This document shows positions 26,288 to 33,805 of a DNA stretch of 64,000 nt, in pieces; position 1 is the stretch's first letter, and every line of letters begins with the position of its first letter. The notes under the pieces were generated by a model, which did no database searches, was not told the origin of the DNA, and worked only from the letters and a program-made list of their open reading frames with translations. The position numbers were made by a program, and so were the translations under genes. This DNA is from JAHCHG01 sp041394845 (lineage in GTDB: Bacteria; Acidobacteriota; Blastocatellia; Pyrinomonadales; Pyrinomonadaceae): the NCBI GenBank assembly GCA_041394845.1, contig JAWKHL010000002.1, positions 792,770 through 856,769 on the forward strand. The letters run 5' to 3'.

Positions 26288-27890
26288 CTCGCCTAATTGC
26301 CTGACAAACAAAAACCCCGAGTCCCATCAGCAGGTAGAAGACCATCGCCACTTCGGCGTCGCCGAGGTTGTAATGGACCATTCCGCTGGCGAAAAAACCG
26401 ACCGCGCCGCCGGCACAGCCGAGCAGGAGACCGGAGAAGAATTTCGGATTTCGGATTTCGGATTTCGGATTTTCTTTTTTACCGGTTTTTATTCCTTTCC
26501 AGAGAGTTCGCAGGTAGGCGCCGAAAAGCAATAGCCAGAGCAGGAGGCCGAACAGGCCCCGTTCGACCAGGAGCTGGATCGGGGTCGAGTGAAAATGGCT
26601 CATCGCCAGCCGGCCGTCATCGAACAGATGCCATCTTTGGACATATTCTTTTTTGGTGACGGTGTCCATTCCGACGCCGAGGAAGAAATGGCGCGGGTTT
26701 TTGAGCCACAGGTTGATGCCTTCGCGGTAAACCGTTTCGCGGTAGGTGATCGAATCGTCAGACCGGTCGAAAAAACCGACCTCGCGCGTTTGGTGAAGAA
26801 AGATCAGACCGCCGACCGCCACCGGCAAAGCGACGGCCGCCAGAATGAGGATCATCTTGCGGCTGCCCCCGAGGAGGACGATCGTAAAGGCCGAGATCAG
26901 AAAACCGAGTTGCGAAGCGCGCGTAACGGTCAGAAGGAGCGCGAAGGCCATCATCAGGAGGCAGAAAAGGAAAAGCCAATTGGGATTTTGGATTTTGGAT
27001 TTTGGATTTTGGATTTTTCCCTCTTTTTCGTCGTCTTCTTTCGCCTTTTGCCTTTTGCCTTTTTCCTTGAAAAGTCCGGCGATGAACAGGCCGAGGACGA
27101 GCGATGTGATCAGCTGAAGGACTTCGGCGTAGGTGGCGTAATGACCGTAAAACCCTTGCGAGCGCCAGTTGCGGCTTTTTTTCCAGCTTTCGATCCCGAG
27201 GGTTTTAAGCGGGTCGCCGCCGCCGTCGAGCAGATCGGCGCGTTTGACCTCGACCGTGAAGTTAAAATCGGGCCGGTAAAATTCGACCCGCGTCGTTTCG
27301 TTTCGCTTTAATTCCTCGACCAGTTCTTCGGGCGTGCGGATTTTTCGGCCGTCGGCCTTCAAAAGCGTGTCGCCCTCCCACAAAAGAGCCTTTTTGAGAG
27401 GGCTTTCCGCGCTCAGACCGTGGATCTCGACGCCGCGTCCGAAGGCGCGCTCGACCGGCGTCCAGAGGACGTTGATCATGGTTGAGAAGATCAGCGCCAG
27501 CGCCAGAAATTTGACCGCCCGCAGGTGTCGCAGGTTGTTGATGACGAAATAAAAGATCAGAAAAAGCGCCGCCCCGCGCAATTTGTCGAGCGAGACGAGC
27601 GGTTCGTAGGAACAGAGGGCGGCCACGACGGCCCAGCCGAAAAAAGCCCAGAGCGGGATGTCGAGCGGCGTTCTGACGAGGGCGGGGCGCGGGGCGACGA
27701 AAAGCCTGATGACCCAGGCGAGCATTCCGGTCAGCCACGCGATCTGCGTCGCGGCGATCGAATGCGGCGCGGATAAGACCATCAGGAACAGGAAGATGAA
27801 AGCGATCCTCTCAAGCCACGGAGCGAGACCGCTTTCCGGTCTGATGCCGGCGATCAGGTCGATTCGTTCGATGAAATTCTGCAAACCCAT
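26271..27890 (-). CDS. O-antigen ligase / Wzy-like polymerase family membrane protein
   Basis: A ~539-residue protein with about 10-12 membrane segments. The start is placed at MGLQNFIERI; 14 more codons are open upstream. The Wzy-C type motif is HFHSTPIQLLVERGLFGLLL (~430). A PDZ-like periplasmic stretch (KADGRKIRTPEELVEELKRN) sits inside the large loop (~165-235). Two in-frame heptamer arrays lie within the gene, encoding KIQNPKSKIQNPN (~294-306), next to a charged KGKRQKAKEDDEKEG stretch, and ENPKSEIRNPKF (~475-486). Members polymerise or ligate surface polysaccharides at the inner membrane; no other glycan genes adjoin it. Confidence 0.85.
   Translation of the reverse strand: MGLQNFIERIDLIAGIRPESGLAPWLERIAFIFLFLMVLSAPHSIAATQIAWLTGMLAWVIRLFVAPRPALVRTPLDIPLWAFFGWAVVAALCSYEPLVSLDKLRGAALFLIFYFVINNLRHLRAVKFLALALIFSTMINVLWTPVERAFGRGVEIHGLSAESPLKKALLWEGDTLLKADGRKIRTPEELVEELKRNETTRVEFYRPDFNFTVEVKRADLLDGGGDPLKTLGIESWKKSRNWRSQGFYGHYATYAEVLQLITSLVLGLFIAGLFKEKGKRQKAKEDDEKEGKIQNPKSKIQNPNWLFLFCLLMMAFALLLTVTRASQLGFLISAFTIVLLGGSRKMILILAAVALPVAVGGLIFLHQTREVGFFDRSDDSITYRETVYREGINLWLKNPRHFFLGVGMDTVTKKEYVQRWHLFDDGRLAMSHFHSTPIQLLVERGLFGLLLWLLLFGAYLRTLWKGIKTGKKENPKSEIRNPKFFSGLLLGCAGGAVGFFASGMVHYNLGDAEVAMVFYLLMGLGVFVCQAIRRGDFGF
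26441..26468. repeat. In-frame heptamer array 1 in O-antigen ligase gene
   Basis: Four perfect ATTTCGG units on the plus strand, followed by ATTTTCT. Read on the coding (minus) strand they give NPKSEIRNPK. The array sits in a polar loop after the membrane segment YLRTLWKGIK. Confidence 0.88.
26984..27063. repeat. In-frame heptamer arrays 2 and 3 in O-antigen ligase gene
   Basis: Four perfect GATTTTG units at 26984-27011 encode KIQNPKSKIQNPN on the minus strand. About 30 nt further on, three perfect GCCTTTT units at 27043-27063 encode KGKRQKAK. Two unrelated heptamers thus lie side by side in one polar loop of the membrane protein. Confidence 0.88.
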
Positions 27891-28052
27891 ATTATTCGTC
27901 AGTGCCGATGACAGTTGAAAAGTTTCGCACAAACCGTTTGGGAGCGCAAAGACGAAGCGCGGGCGGAGAGAAACGTTTTTCGCTTCGGGAACGAATCCGT
28001 CGTTTATGATATAAACTCATATAAAAAACTTTAAGGGAGATGAAGATAATAG

Positions 28053-28598
28053 ATGTTTAAACGAACCGTTGTCATTAATTTGATCTGGTTGGCGATCCTG
28101 ATGTTCGGAGCCGTTTCGTTCGTTCCGGCGCAGACCGAGAATTCGTGCGATACCTGGGCCTACATCATCGACGACGATCCGAACGGCCTCAACGTCCGGG
28201 CGGGGGCGGGAAGCAATTTCAAGGTTTCCGACACGATCCCGAAAGACGCCGACGGAACTTCGGTCAACATCGTCGGGTCAAAGGGCAAATGGCTGAAGAT
28301 CAAGCTGGCGGAGAACTCCGAGGGAGAAAACGTTTTTTCCGGCTCGGGTTGGATCTACGGGCCGTTGGTCGCGTTGCGGACGCGGGGTTCGGGCGCTTCC
28401 GAAAACGAGCTGGTCAAACTCTACGACGGCGCCAAAACCTCCGGCCGGGTGGTCGGCCGACTGAAAATGGAAACCGAGGTCACTTTGCTGGGATGCAAGG
28501 CCGCCTGGGTCGAGGTCGCCTTTCCCGGCAAAAGCGATAAGACCGGTTGGCTTCCGCCCGAGTCGCAATGCGGAAATCCCGTTACGACCTGTCCGTAA
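28053..28598 (+). CDS. Secreted SH3-domain protein
   Basis: A 181-residue protein with a signal peptide (LIWLAILMFGAVSFVPAQ). Residues ~40-110 form a bacterial SH3-like domain (GLNVRAGAGSNFKVSDTIPK...KGKWLKIKLAE...GWIYGPLV), and ~120-180 look like a second one (VKLYDGAKTSGRVVGRL...AAWVEVAFPGKSDKTGWLPP). Cysteines at the N- and C-terminal ends may form disulfides. Two SH3 domains suggest cell-wall or peptide binding in the periplasm. AAGGGAG lies about 14 nt before the start. It is followed by a perfect inverted repeat and a methyltransferase gene. Confidence 0.8.
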   Translation: MFKRTVVINLIWLAILMFGAVSFVPAQTENSCDTWAYIIDDDPNGLNVRAGAGSNFKVSDTIPKDADGTSVNIVGSKGKWLKIKLAENSEGENVFSGSGWIYGPLVALRTRGSGASENELVKLYDGAKTSGRVVGRLKMETEVTLLGCKAAWVEVAFPGKSDKTGWLPPESQCGNPVTTCP

Positions 28599-28622
28599 GC
28601 ACTTTGGTAATTAAGGGATTGC

Positions 28623-28686
28623 AAATTTCAGATCTCAGAACTCAGAAAACCGGTGAAAAATCCGATCGATCTGAGATCTGAAATTT
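28623..28686. repeat. Perfect 16-bp inverted repeat with heptamer phasing
   Basis: The 16-nt arm at 28623-28638 (AAATTTCAGATCTCAG) is exactly complementary to 28671-28686 across a 32-nt loop. The left side can be read as 7-nt units CAGATCT, CAGAACT, CAGAAAA. It lies just after the SH3 gene, so it may terminate that transcript before the methyltransferase gene. Confidence 0.75.
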
Positions 28687-28714
28687 CCAGACAGACAGTC
28701 GTTTAATTTTTTCT

Positions 28715-29533
28715 ATGAAGATGCCGCCGACAAAACCGCCCGCCGGATTCGAGTCTTTCGTCGAAGATCTGTTAAAGGAGATCGAAACGGTCGAGGGCTA
28801 CCTGTCGCCGAACGAGATCCGTTTTCTGGCTCTTCTGGCGGCCTGTCCGACCGCCGAAGGAGAGATTCTGGAGATCGGGAGTTTCAAAGGGAAATCGACC
28901 ATCATTCTGGCCAAATCGTCCGCTCTGGCCGATAACGCCCCGGTTCACGCCGTCGATCCGATGATCGCGCCTTCGGAGACCGATCCCGATCTCGGCGGCG
29001 CGGAATCTTCTTTTCCGGATTTTCAAAAAAACATCCGGGCTCAAGGCGTCGAGGATCGGATCGATCTTCACCAGATGTTCTCCTCGGAACTGGCCCGCGA
29101 CTGGGAGCGGCCCCTCCGGCTTTTGTGGATCGACGGCGACCATACTTACCGGGGAACGAAGCTCGATTTCGACGGGTTCGCCCGTCATCTGGCGGATGGC
29201 GCGATCGTCGCCATTCACGACGTTCTCCACGAATTCGAAGGCGGCATCCGCGTTTTTATGGAGGACGTTCTGCTGTCGCCCAATTTCGGGGCCTGCGGTT
29301 TCGTCGGTTCGATCGCCTGGTCGCAGTTTCACCGGGACGAGTCGGCCGGCTGGCGACATCGCCGCGAAAAACTCAAATTGTACAAACGCCTGAGCCGTCT
29401 GATACCCTACATAGTTTTCAAAAAAGAGCTGGTCGGGTTTGAAAAGAAACGCTATAAACTTCTCCGTTCGCGCGTGCCGCACGGTCCCGTCAAACCGGCG
29501 GAATGGGTGGAGAGGGTGATGGGTGATGAGTGA
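28715..29533 (+). CDS. Class I SAM-dependent methyltransferase
   Basis: A 272-residue protein of the Methyltransf_24 / cephalosporin-hydroxylase-like group. The SAM-binding motif is ILEIGSFKGKSTIILAKSS, followed by VHAVDPMIAPSE and the acidic LLWIDGDHTYRGTKLDFDGF. Such enzymes often modify sugars or small metabolites. The substrate is unknown. The C-terminal residues (VMGDE) and the stop come from a GGTGATG repeat, so the original end of the protein may have been altered. The next gene is an esterase 85 nt downstream. Confidence 0.85.
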   Translation: MKMPPTKPPAGFESFVEDLLKEIETVEGYLSPNEIRFLALLAACPTAEGEILEIGSFKGKSTIILAKSSALADNAPVHAVDPMIAPSETDPDLGGAESSFPDFQKNIRAQGVEDRIDLHQMFSSELARDWERPLRLLWIDGDHTYRGTKLDFDGFARHLADGAIVAIHDVLHEFEGGIRVFMEDVLLSPNFGACGFVGSIAWSQFHRDESAGWRHRREKLKLYKRLSRLIPYIVFKKELVGFEKKRYKLLRSRVPHGPVKPAEWVERVMGDE

Positions 29534-29589
29534 TGGGTGATGAGATAAAAAACCGATTTCCCATCACCCATCACCTATCACCCATCACC
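29515..29589. repeat. GGTGATG heptamer hairpin overlapping methyltransferase stop
   Basis: The left arm is GGTGATG, GGTGATG, AGTGATG, GGTGATG (29515-29542), then a 19-nt loop. The right arm is CATCACC, CATCACC, TATCACC, CATCACC (29562-29589). All eight units are contiguous within each arm. The methyltransferase TGA (29531-29533) lies inside the left arm. Confidence 0.88.
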
Positions 29590-29618
29590 GGATCTAAGCC
29601 GCTCACTAAAAAAAACTT

Positions 29619-30296
29619 ATGCTAAAAACCGATTTGTCCGTCAGCGCCGAGATCAAACTTCTGTACGATCTGCACATTCCCGACCGGCTGGAAACGCCGG
29701 CTCCGCTGATCATCTCCGTTCACGGTTACGGCGCGCATAAAAATTACATGTTGCGCGAGGGGAAACTGATCGCCGATCAAAAATTCGCCGTCGCCTCTTT
29801 GCAGGGGCCGCATCAGTTTTACCGGGAGGCCAAGGACGGCGCCATGAAGGTCGGTTTCGGCTGGCTGACCAATTATCGCTCGCCGGAATCGGTCGCTCTG
29901 CACCACAAATTCGTTCTCGATGTGATCGAGAGACTCTCGGCCGAAGGGCTGATCGACGATGAGAGGATCTATCTTTTCGGCTTTTCTCAATCCTGCGCCC
30001 TCAATTTTCGTTTCGCTTTCACCTACCCGGACATCCTGCGCGGCGTCATCGGGGTCTGCGGCGGGATTCCCTCGGACCTCGACACAAACGAAATTTATCG
30101 TCCGACCGAAGCCGATGTTCTCTATCTTTACGGCGATCAGGACGAATTTTACCCGCTCGAAAAATTTCAGACCTTCGAGCAAAGGTTAAAAGAATATCTG
30201 CCCAATTTCGATTGCCTCAGATACCGGGCCGAACACGAGATCACCGGCGAGATGCGCGAAGATATTAAAGGATGGCTGGAGAAAGCCGGGGATTGA
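29619..30296 (+). CDS. Alpha/beta hydrolase, carboxylesterase/phospholipase family
   Basis: A 225-residue cytoplasmic esterase of the YpfH / dienelactone hydrolase-like group. The oxyanion region is IISVHGYGAHKNYML, the nucleophile elbow is FGFSQSCALNF (Ser ~125), the acid is in LYGDQDEFYPLEKF and the His in RYRAEHEIT. The length fits the family. The natural ester is unknown. It converges on the acyl-CoA ligase gene with a 37-nt gap that holds no hairpin. Confidence 0.85.
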   Translation: MLKTDLSVSAEIKLLYDLHIPDRLETPAPLIISVHGYGAHKNYMLREGKLIADQKFAVASLQGPHQFYREAKDGAMKVGFGWLTNYRSPESVALHHKFVLDVIERLSAEGLIDDERIYLFGFSQSCALNFRFAFTYPDILRGVIGVCGGIPSDLDTNEIYRPTEADVLYLYGDQDEFYPLEKFQTFEQRLKEYLPNFDCLRYRAEHEITGEMREDIKGWLEKAGD

Positions 30297-30333
30297 CGGA
30301 TCGGCCGAAGATCGCCGCAAAAAATTGTGCGGA

Positions 30334-31875
30334 TCAACGAAGTTCTCTTTTTAAGATCTTGCCCGTCGCGGTCATCGGCAATGCGTCGCGGAATTCGACC
30401 AGACGCGGGTATTTGTAGCTGGCCATATTTTCCTTGCACCAGGCTATGATCTCTTCTTCGGCCGCGGCGGATCCCTCTTTTTTGACGATGTAGGCCTTTA
30501 CTTCTTCGCCGCTTTCGTCGCACGGGACTCCGACGACGGCGCAGAGCGAAACGGCTTCGTGCGTCATCAGAACCTCTTCGATCTCGCGCGGATAGACGTT
30601 AAACCCGCCGCGCAGGATCATATCTTTGACCCGGTCGGTGATGTAAAAATATCCGTCCCGGTCGCGTTTCCCGATGTCGCCGGAATGAAACCAGCTGTTG
30701 CGGATGGCCGCTTCGGTCGCTTCGGGGCGTTTGTAATAGCCTTTCATGATGTTGTGGCCGCGAATGACTATTTCGCCGAGTTCTTCGTCCGCCACCTCCC
30801 GGTCGTTCTCATCGACGACCCGCACTTCAATTCCCCAGACCGGAATCCCGACCGAACCCGTCCGCCGGGATTCCAGTTTGTTGAAAGTGGCGACCGGCGA
30901 AGTCTCCGAAAGCCCGTAGCCTTCGATGATCCGGGTGTTGAATTTCGCTTCGAATCCCCGGATGACCTCGACCGGAAGCGGAGAACCGCCGGCCATGCAA
31001 AGGCGCAAATTGCGGGCGATTCGATCGAGATCGAACCGGTCGGTCTGCGGACAGTTCAACAAGGCCCAGTACATCGTCGGAACTCCGGCGAAAAGCGTCA
31101 CGCCGTGTTTTTCCATCAAAGCCAGAGCCGCTTCGGGGGAAAAACGCGGAAGCAGAACGATAGTTGCGCGGGTGTAAAAACCGGCGTTCATCTGAACGGT
31201 TTGTCCGAAAGAGTGAAAAAGCGGCAGGGTTATCAGATGAATGTCATCTTCCTTGCGCGGATACATCGTGTCGCAGAGTCTGGCGTTCAAAACCATATTG
31301 AGATGCGTCAGTTCCGCGCCCTTCGGTTTTCCGGTCGTCCCCGAAGTGTAGAGAATGACGGCCGTATCTTCGGCGGCGGTCCGTTCGGTTTGAAACTCCG
31401 CCGATCTCCCGTCGATAAACTCATTGAGCGTTTTCGTGTTCTCAAACGGCGAAACGCTTTTTTCATCCGCCGTCAGCAGGATGAAATTTTCGCACGCGGG
31501 CGTTTCCGAAAAGCCCTTGAAACCCTCTTCGCCCAACGGCAGATCGGCCGTTCCTTCAAAGCAAAAATAGGCTTTGGCATCGGAATCCGCGAGATGATAG
31601 GCGATCTCGCGCCCCTTGAACAAAATGTTCAAAGGCACGACGACCGCGCCGGTTTTCAGGATGCCGTAATAGACGATCGGAAATTGGGGCAGGTTCGGGC
31701 AGCTCAAGGCCACCTTGTCGTTTTTTCCGATGCCCATATCTCGCAGGGAATTGGCGACCCGGTTCGCTTTTGCGTTGACCTCGGCGTAGGTCAGACTCGC
31801 ATCGCCGCAGATGACGGCGGTTCTTTCGGGAGAGTTAAAAGCGGTGTCTTCAAGCAAAGAGGCAAGATTCAGCAT
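30334..31875 (-). CDS. Long-chain fatty acid-CoA ligase (AMP-binding enzyme)
   Basis: A 513-residue adenylate-forming enzyme that activates a carboxylate with ATP and CoA. Motif A3 is VILYTSGTTGKPKGAELTHL, A5 is GYGLSETSPVATFNKL, A7/A8 are SGDIGKRDRDGYFYITDRVK and DMILRGGFNVYPREIEEVL, and the catalytic Lys is in MTATGKILKRELR at the C-terminus. It resembles medium/long-chain acyl-CoA synthetases of the FadD13 type. It is probably transcribed alone. No other fatty-acid degradation genes are adjacent. Confidence 0.92.
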   Translation of the reverse strand: MLNLASLLEDTAFNSPERTAVICGDASLTYAEVNAKANRVANSLRDMGIGKNDKVALSCPNLPQFPIVYYGILKTGAVVVPLNILFKGREIAYHLADSDAKAYFCFEGTADLPLGEEGFKGFSETPACENFILLTADEKSVSPFENTKTLNEFIDGRSAEFQTERTAAEDTAVILYTSGTTGKPKGAELTHLNMVLNARLCDTMYPRKEDDIHLITLPLFHSFGQTVQMNAGFYTRATIVLLPRFSPEAALALMEKHGVTLFAGVPTMYWALLNCPQTDRFDLDRIARNLRLCMAGGSPLPVEVIRGFEAKFNTRIIEGYGLSETSPVATFNKLESRRTGSVGIPVWGIEVRVVDENDREVADEELGEIVIRGHNIMKGYYKRPEATEAAIRNSWFHSGDIGKRDRDGYFYITDRVKDMILRGGFNVYPREIEEVLMTHEAVSLCAVVGVPCDESGEEVKAYIVKKEGSAAAEEEIIAWCKENMASYKYPRLVEFRDALPMTATGKILKRELR

Positions 31876-32085
31876 AATTCATTCGGGTTTTGAGTCTCGC
31901 CTTTCAAATCAAAGGCTTCGATAGCAACATCCGACCGCCTCAAGGCGGGACTCAGAACATTTTTGATGATGGCTTGGTTTTCGTGAATATGATTTTCGTC
32001 GATGCGGCCGATTTCTTCAAGTCTTTTTGCGGTTTATTCGTTCAGGTTTGTTTTCGCCCCGTGGCAAAGGTATTATTTTAAATAG

Positions 32086-33108
32086 ATGGAAAACGTTTTG
32101 CGTGATGCTCACAACCGAATGATCCGCGATCTGCGCGTGTCTTTGACGGACCGCTGTAATTTCCGCTGTTTTTACTGTTTGCCGAACGGCGAACCGCCGC
32201 TGGCGCGCAAGGATACGATCCTGACCTTCGAAGAGATCGCCCGCATCTGCGAGATCTTCGTTTCCTTGGGGATCGAAAAGATCCGACTGACCGGCGGCGA
32301 GCCGATGCTCCGCCGCGACATCGACGCGCTTGTAGAGCAATTGGCCCGGTTGAAAAATCCAAAATCCGAAATCCAAAATCCGAAATTGAAGGATCTGGCT
32401 CTGACGACCAACGGTTTTTCTCTGGTTGAGAAGGCCGGGCTTTTGAGGGAAAAAGGGCTCGATCGCGTGACCATCTCGCTCGATTCCCTGAAAAGGGAAA
32501 ATTTCCGGCAGATCACGGGCGTCGATAAATTGGAAGAGGTTCTCGGGGCGATAGAAGCGGCTCAGGCGGCCGGCCTCGATCCGGTCAAGATCAACGCCGT
32601 CATCGTCCGCGGTTACAACGACGACGAACTCGCCGATTTCGCCCGCTTTGCCCGCGAAACGAACGTTTCCGTGCGTTTCATCGAATTTATGCCGCTCGAT
32701 TCGGGCCACGACTGGACGCGCGAGATGGTGGTTTCGGCCAAAGAGATGCGTCGGCGGATCGAAGAGGTTTTTCCGCTCAAGCTGAAACGGTCTTCGCGCG
32801 GCAGCGAAACGGCCTGGAAATACGCTTTTGCCGACGGCGCGCCGGGCGAGATCGGCATCATCGCGCCGGTTACGGAGATGTTCTGCGGAGCCTGTTCGCG
32901 GATCCGTCTGACCGCCGACGGACAAATTCGAACCTGCCTTTTTTCGACCGTCGAGCATAATCTGCGTGATCTTTTGCGGAGCGGAGCCGGTCGGGAGGAG
33001 ATCATCGGTTTTATCCGCTCGGCCGTTCTCAAAAAAGAGGCCCGGCATCATATCAACGATCCCGATTTCGTCCAGCCGTCGCGGACCATGAGTTTTATCG
33101 GCGGGTGA
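32086..33108 (+). CDS. moaA: GTP 3',8-cyclase MoaA with an in-frame repeat insertion
   Basis: MoaA is the radical-SAM enzyme for the first step of molybdenum cofactor synthesis. The N-terminal cluster motif is CNFRCFYC within RVSLTDRCNFRCFYCLPNG; the C-terminal cluster motif is MFCGACSRIRLTADGQIRTC, and the protein ends in the conserved Gly-Gly (SFIGG). At residues ~90-101, between LVEQLARL and DLALTTNG, lies KNPKSEIQNPKL, encoded by a heptamer array and about ten residues longer than other family members as I know them. The frame is kept. No other moa genes are in the window. The lipoprotein gene follows 71 nt later. Confidence 0.94.
   Translation: MENVLRDAHNRMIRDLRVSLTDRCNFRCFYCLPNGEPPLARKDTILTFEEIARICEIFVSLGIEKIRLTGGEPMLRRDIDALVEQLARLKNPKSEIQNPKLKDLALTTNGFSLVEKAGLLREKGLDRVTISLDSLKRENFRQITGVDKLEEVLGAIEAAQAAGLDPVKINAVIVRGYNDDELADFARFARETNVSVRFIEFMPLDSGHDWTREMVVSAKEMRRRIEEVFPLKLKRSSRGSETAWKYAFADGAPGEIGIIAPVTEMFCGACSRIRLTADGQIRTCLFSTVEHNLRDLLRSGAGREEIIGFIRSAVLKKEARHHINDPDFVQPSRTMSFIGG
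32355..32382 (+). repeat. In-frame heptamer array in moaA
   Basis: Four contiguous 7-nt units (AAATCCA, AAATCCG, AAATCCA, AAATCCG) inside the coding sequence. They translate to NPKSEIQNPK, the same peptide cycle as in the O-antigen ligase gene. Confidence 0.9.
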
Positions 33109-33179
33109 GCCGAAAACTTGCAAATCCCCTCTCAATCAAATATAAAAGGCGTATTTAAAAATCTACTGGAGGAAAATTG

Positions 33180-33635
33180 ATGAGATATCTTTGTGCCTTG
33201 CTGATTTTGTTGACTTCTACCCTTTTTATCGCCTGCGGTACAGGTGAACAGCCGAAACCGGCGAACGGGACGAACACACCCGCCAACAAAACCGAATCTC
33301 CGAAACCGGTGGAAAAATCCGCGGTCGATGACAGTAAACTCTCCACCCCGCAGGGCTCGATCGAATATCAGCTGGAATTGATCAAGGCCGGCGATTTCGA
33401 CAAACTCAAGGAATGTCTGACCGAACGGGTTCGCGGCGATCTGACCAAAGAGATAGTTGACAAAGCCAAAGCGGACGCTTCGAAACACACGATGGATGAT
33501 CTGTTCGCTTCGTCCGAAGAGGGCGAGAAGGACGGCAAAAAGACGGCCACGGTGATGATGAAAAACGGCAAGTCTTTGACGACCCTCATCGAAACAAACG
33601 GCAAATGGCTGGCCGATACGATCTGGTTCAAATGA
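33180..33635 (+). CDS. Small lipoprotein, unknown
   Basis: A 151-residue protein with a lipoprotein signal (LLILLTSTLFIACGTG, lipobox Cys ~19) and a polar Pro/Thr/Lys-rich linker. The C-terminal domain (~60-151: SIEYQLELIKAGDFDKLKEC...LIETNGKWLADTIWF) resembles DUF4878/NTF2-like domains that follow lipid anchors. GGAGGA lies 6 nt before the ATG at 33180, which supports this start over the TTG one codon earlier. Function is unknown. A heptamer array follows. Confidence 0.72.
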   Translation: MRYLCALLILLTSTLFIACGTGEQPKPANGTNTPANKTESPKPVEKSAVDDSKLSTPQGSIEYQLELIKAGDFDKLKECLTERVRGDLTKEIVDKAKADASKHTMDDLFASSEEGEKDGKKTATVMMKNGKSLTTLIETNGKWLADTIWFK

Positions 33636-33684
33636 TCCGATCTCAGATAAGGGTTGATCGGGGGATCGGGAGGCGGATGGTCAG

Positions 33685-33712
33685 GTCCGAAATCCGAAAT
33701 CCAAAATCCAAA
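33685..33712 (+). repeat. Heptamer array upstream of GGDEF gene
   Basis: Four contiguous units: GTCCGAA, ATCCGAA, ATCCAAA, ATCCAAA, followed by ATAAAAA. It is a single arm between the lipoprotein gene and the GGDEF gene on the same strand. Confidence 0.8.
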
Positions 33713-33805
33713 ATAAAAAGGGTTGACTATTGCCAAATTGAAGTGTTTAATATACTTTGATCTGAAACGATCTTTGGTCCGCAATCTTCCCGCAAATAAT
33801 CCTAA

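Noticed and set aside
31890..32081. 63-codon frame between the acyl-CoA ligase and moaA genes
   Set aside because: No ribosome site, no domain, and it spans the shared promoter region; composition is not like neighbouring genes.
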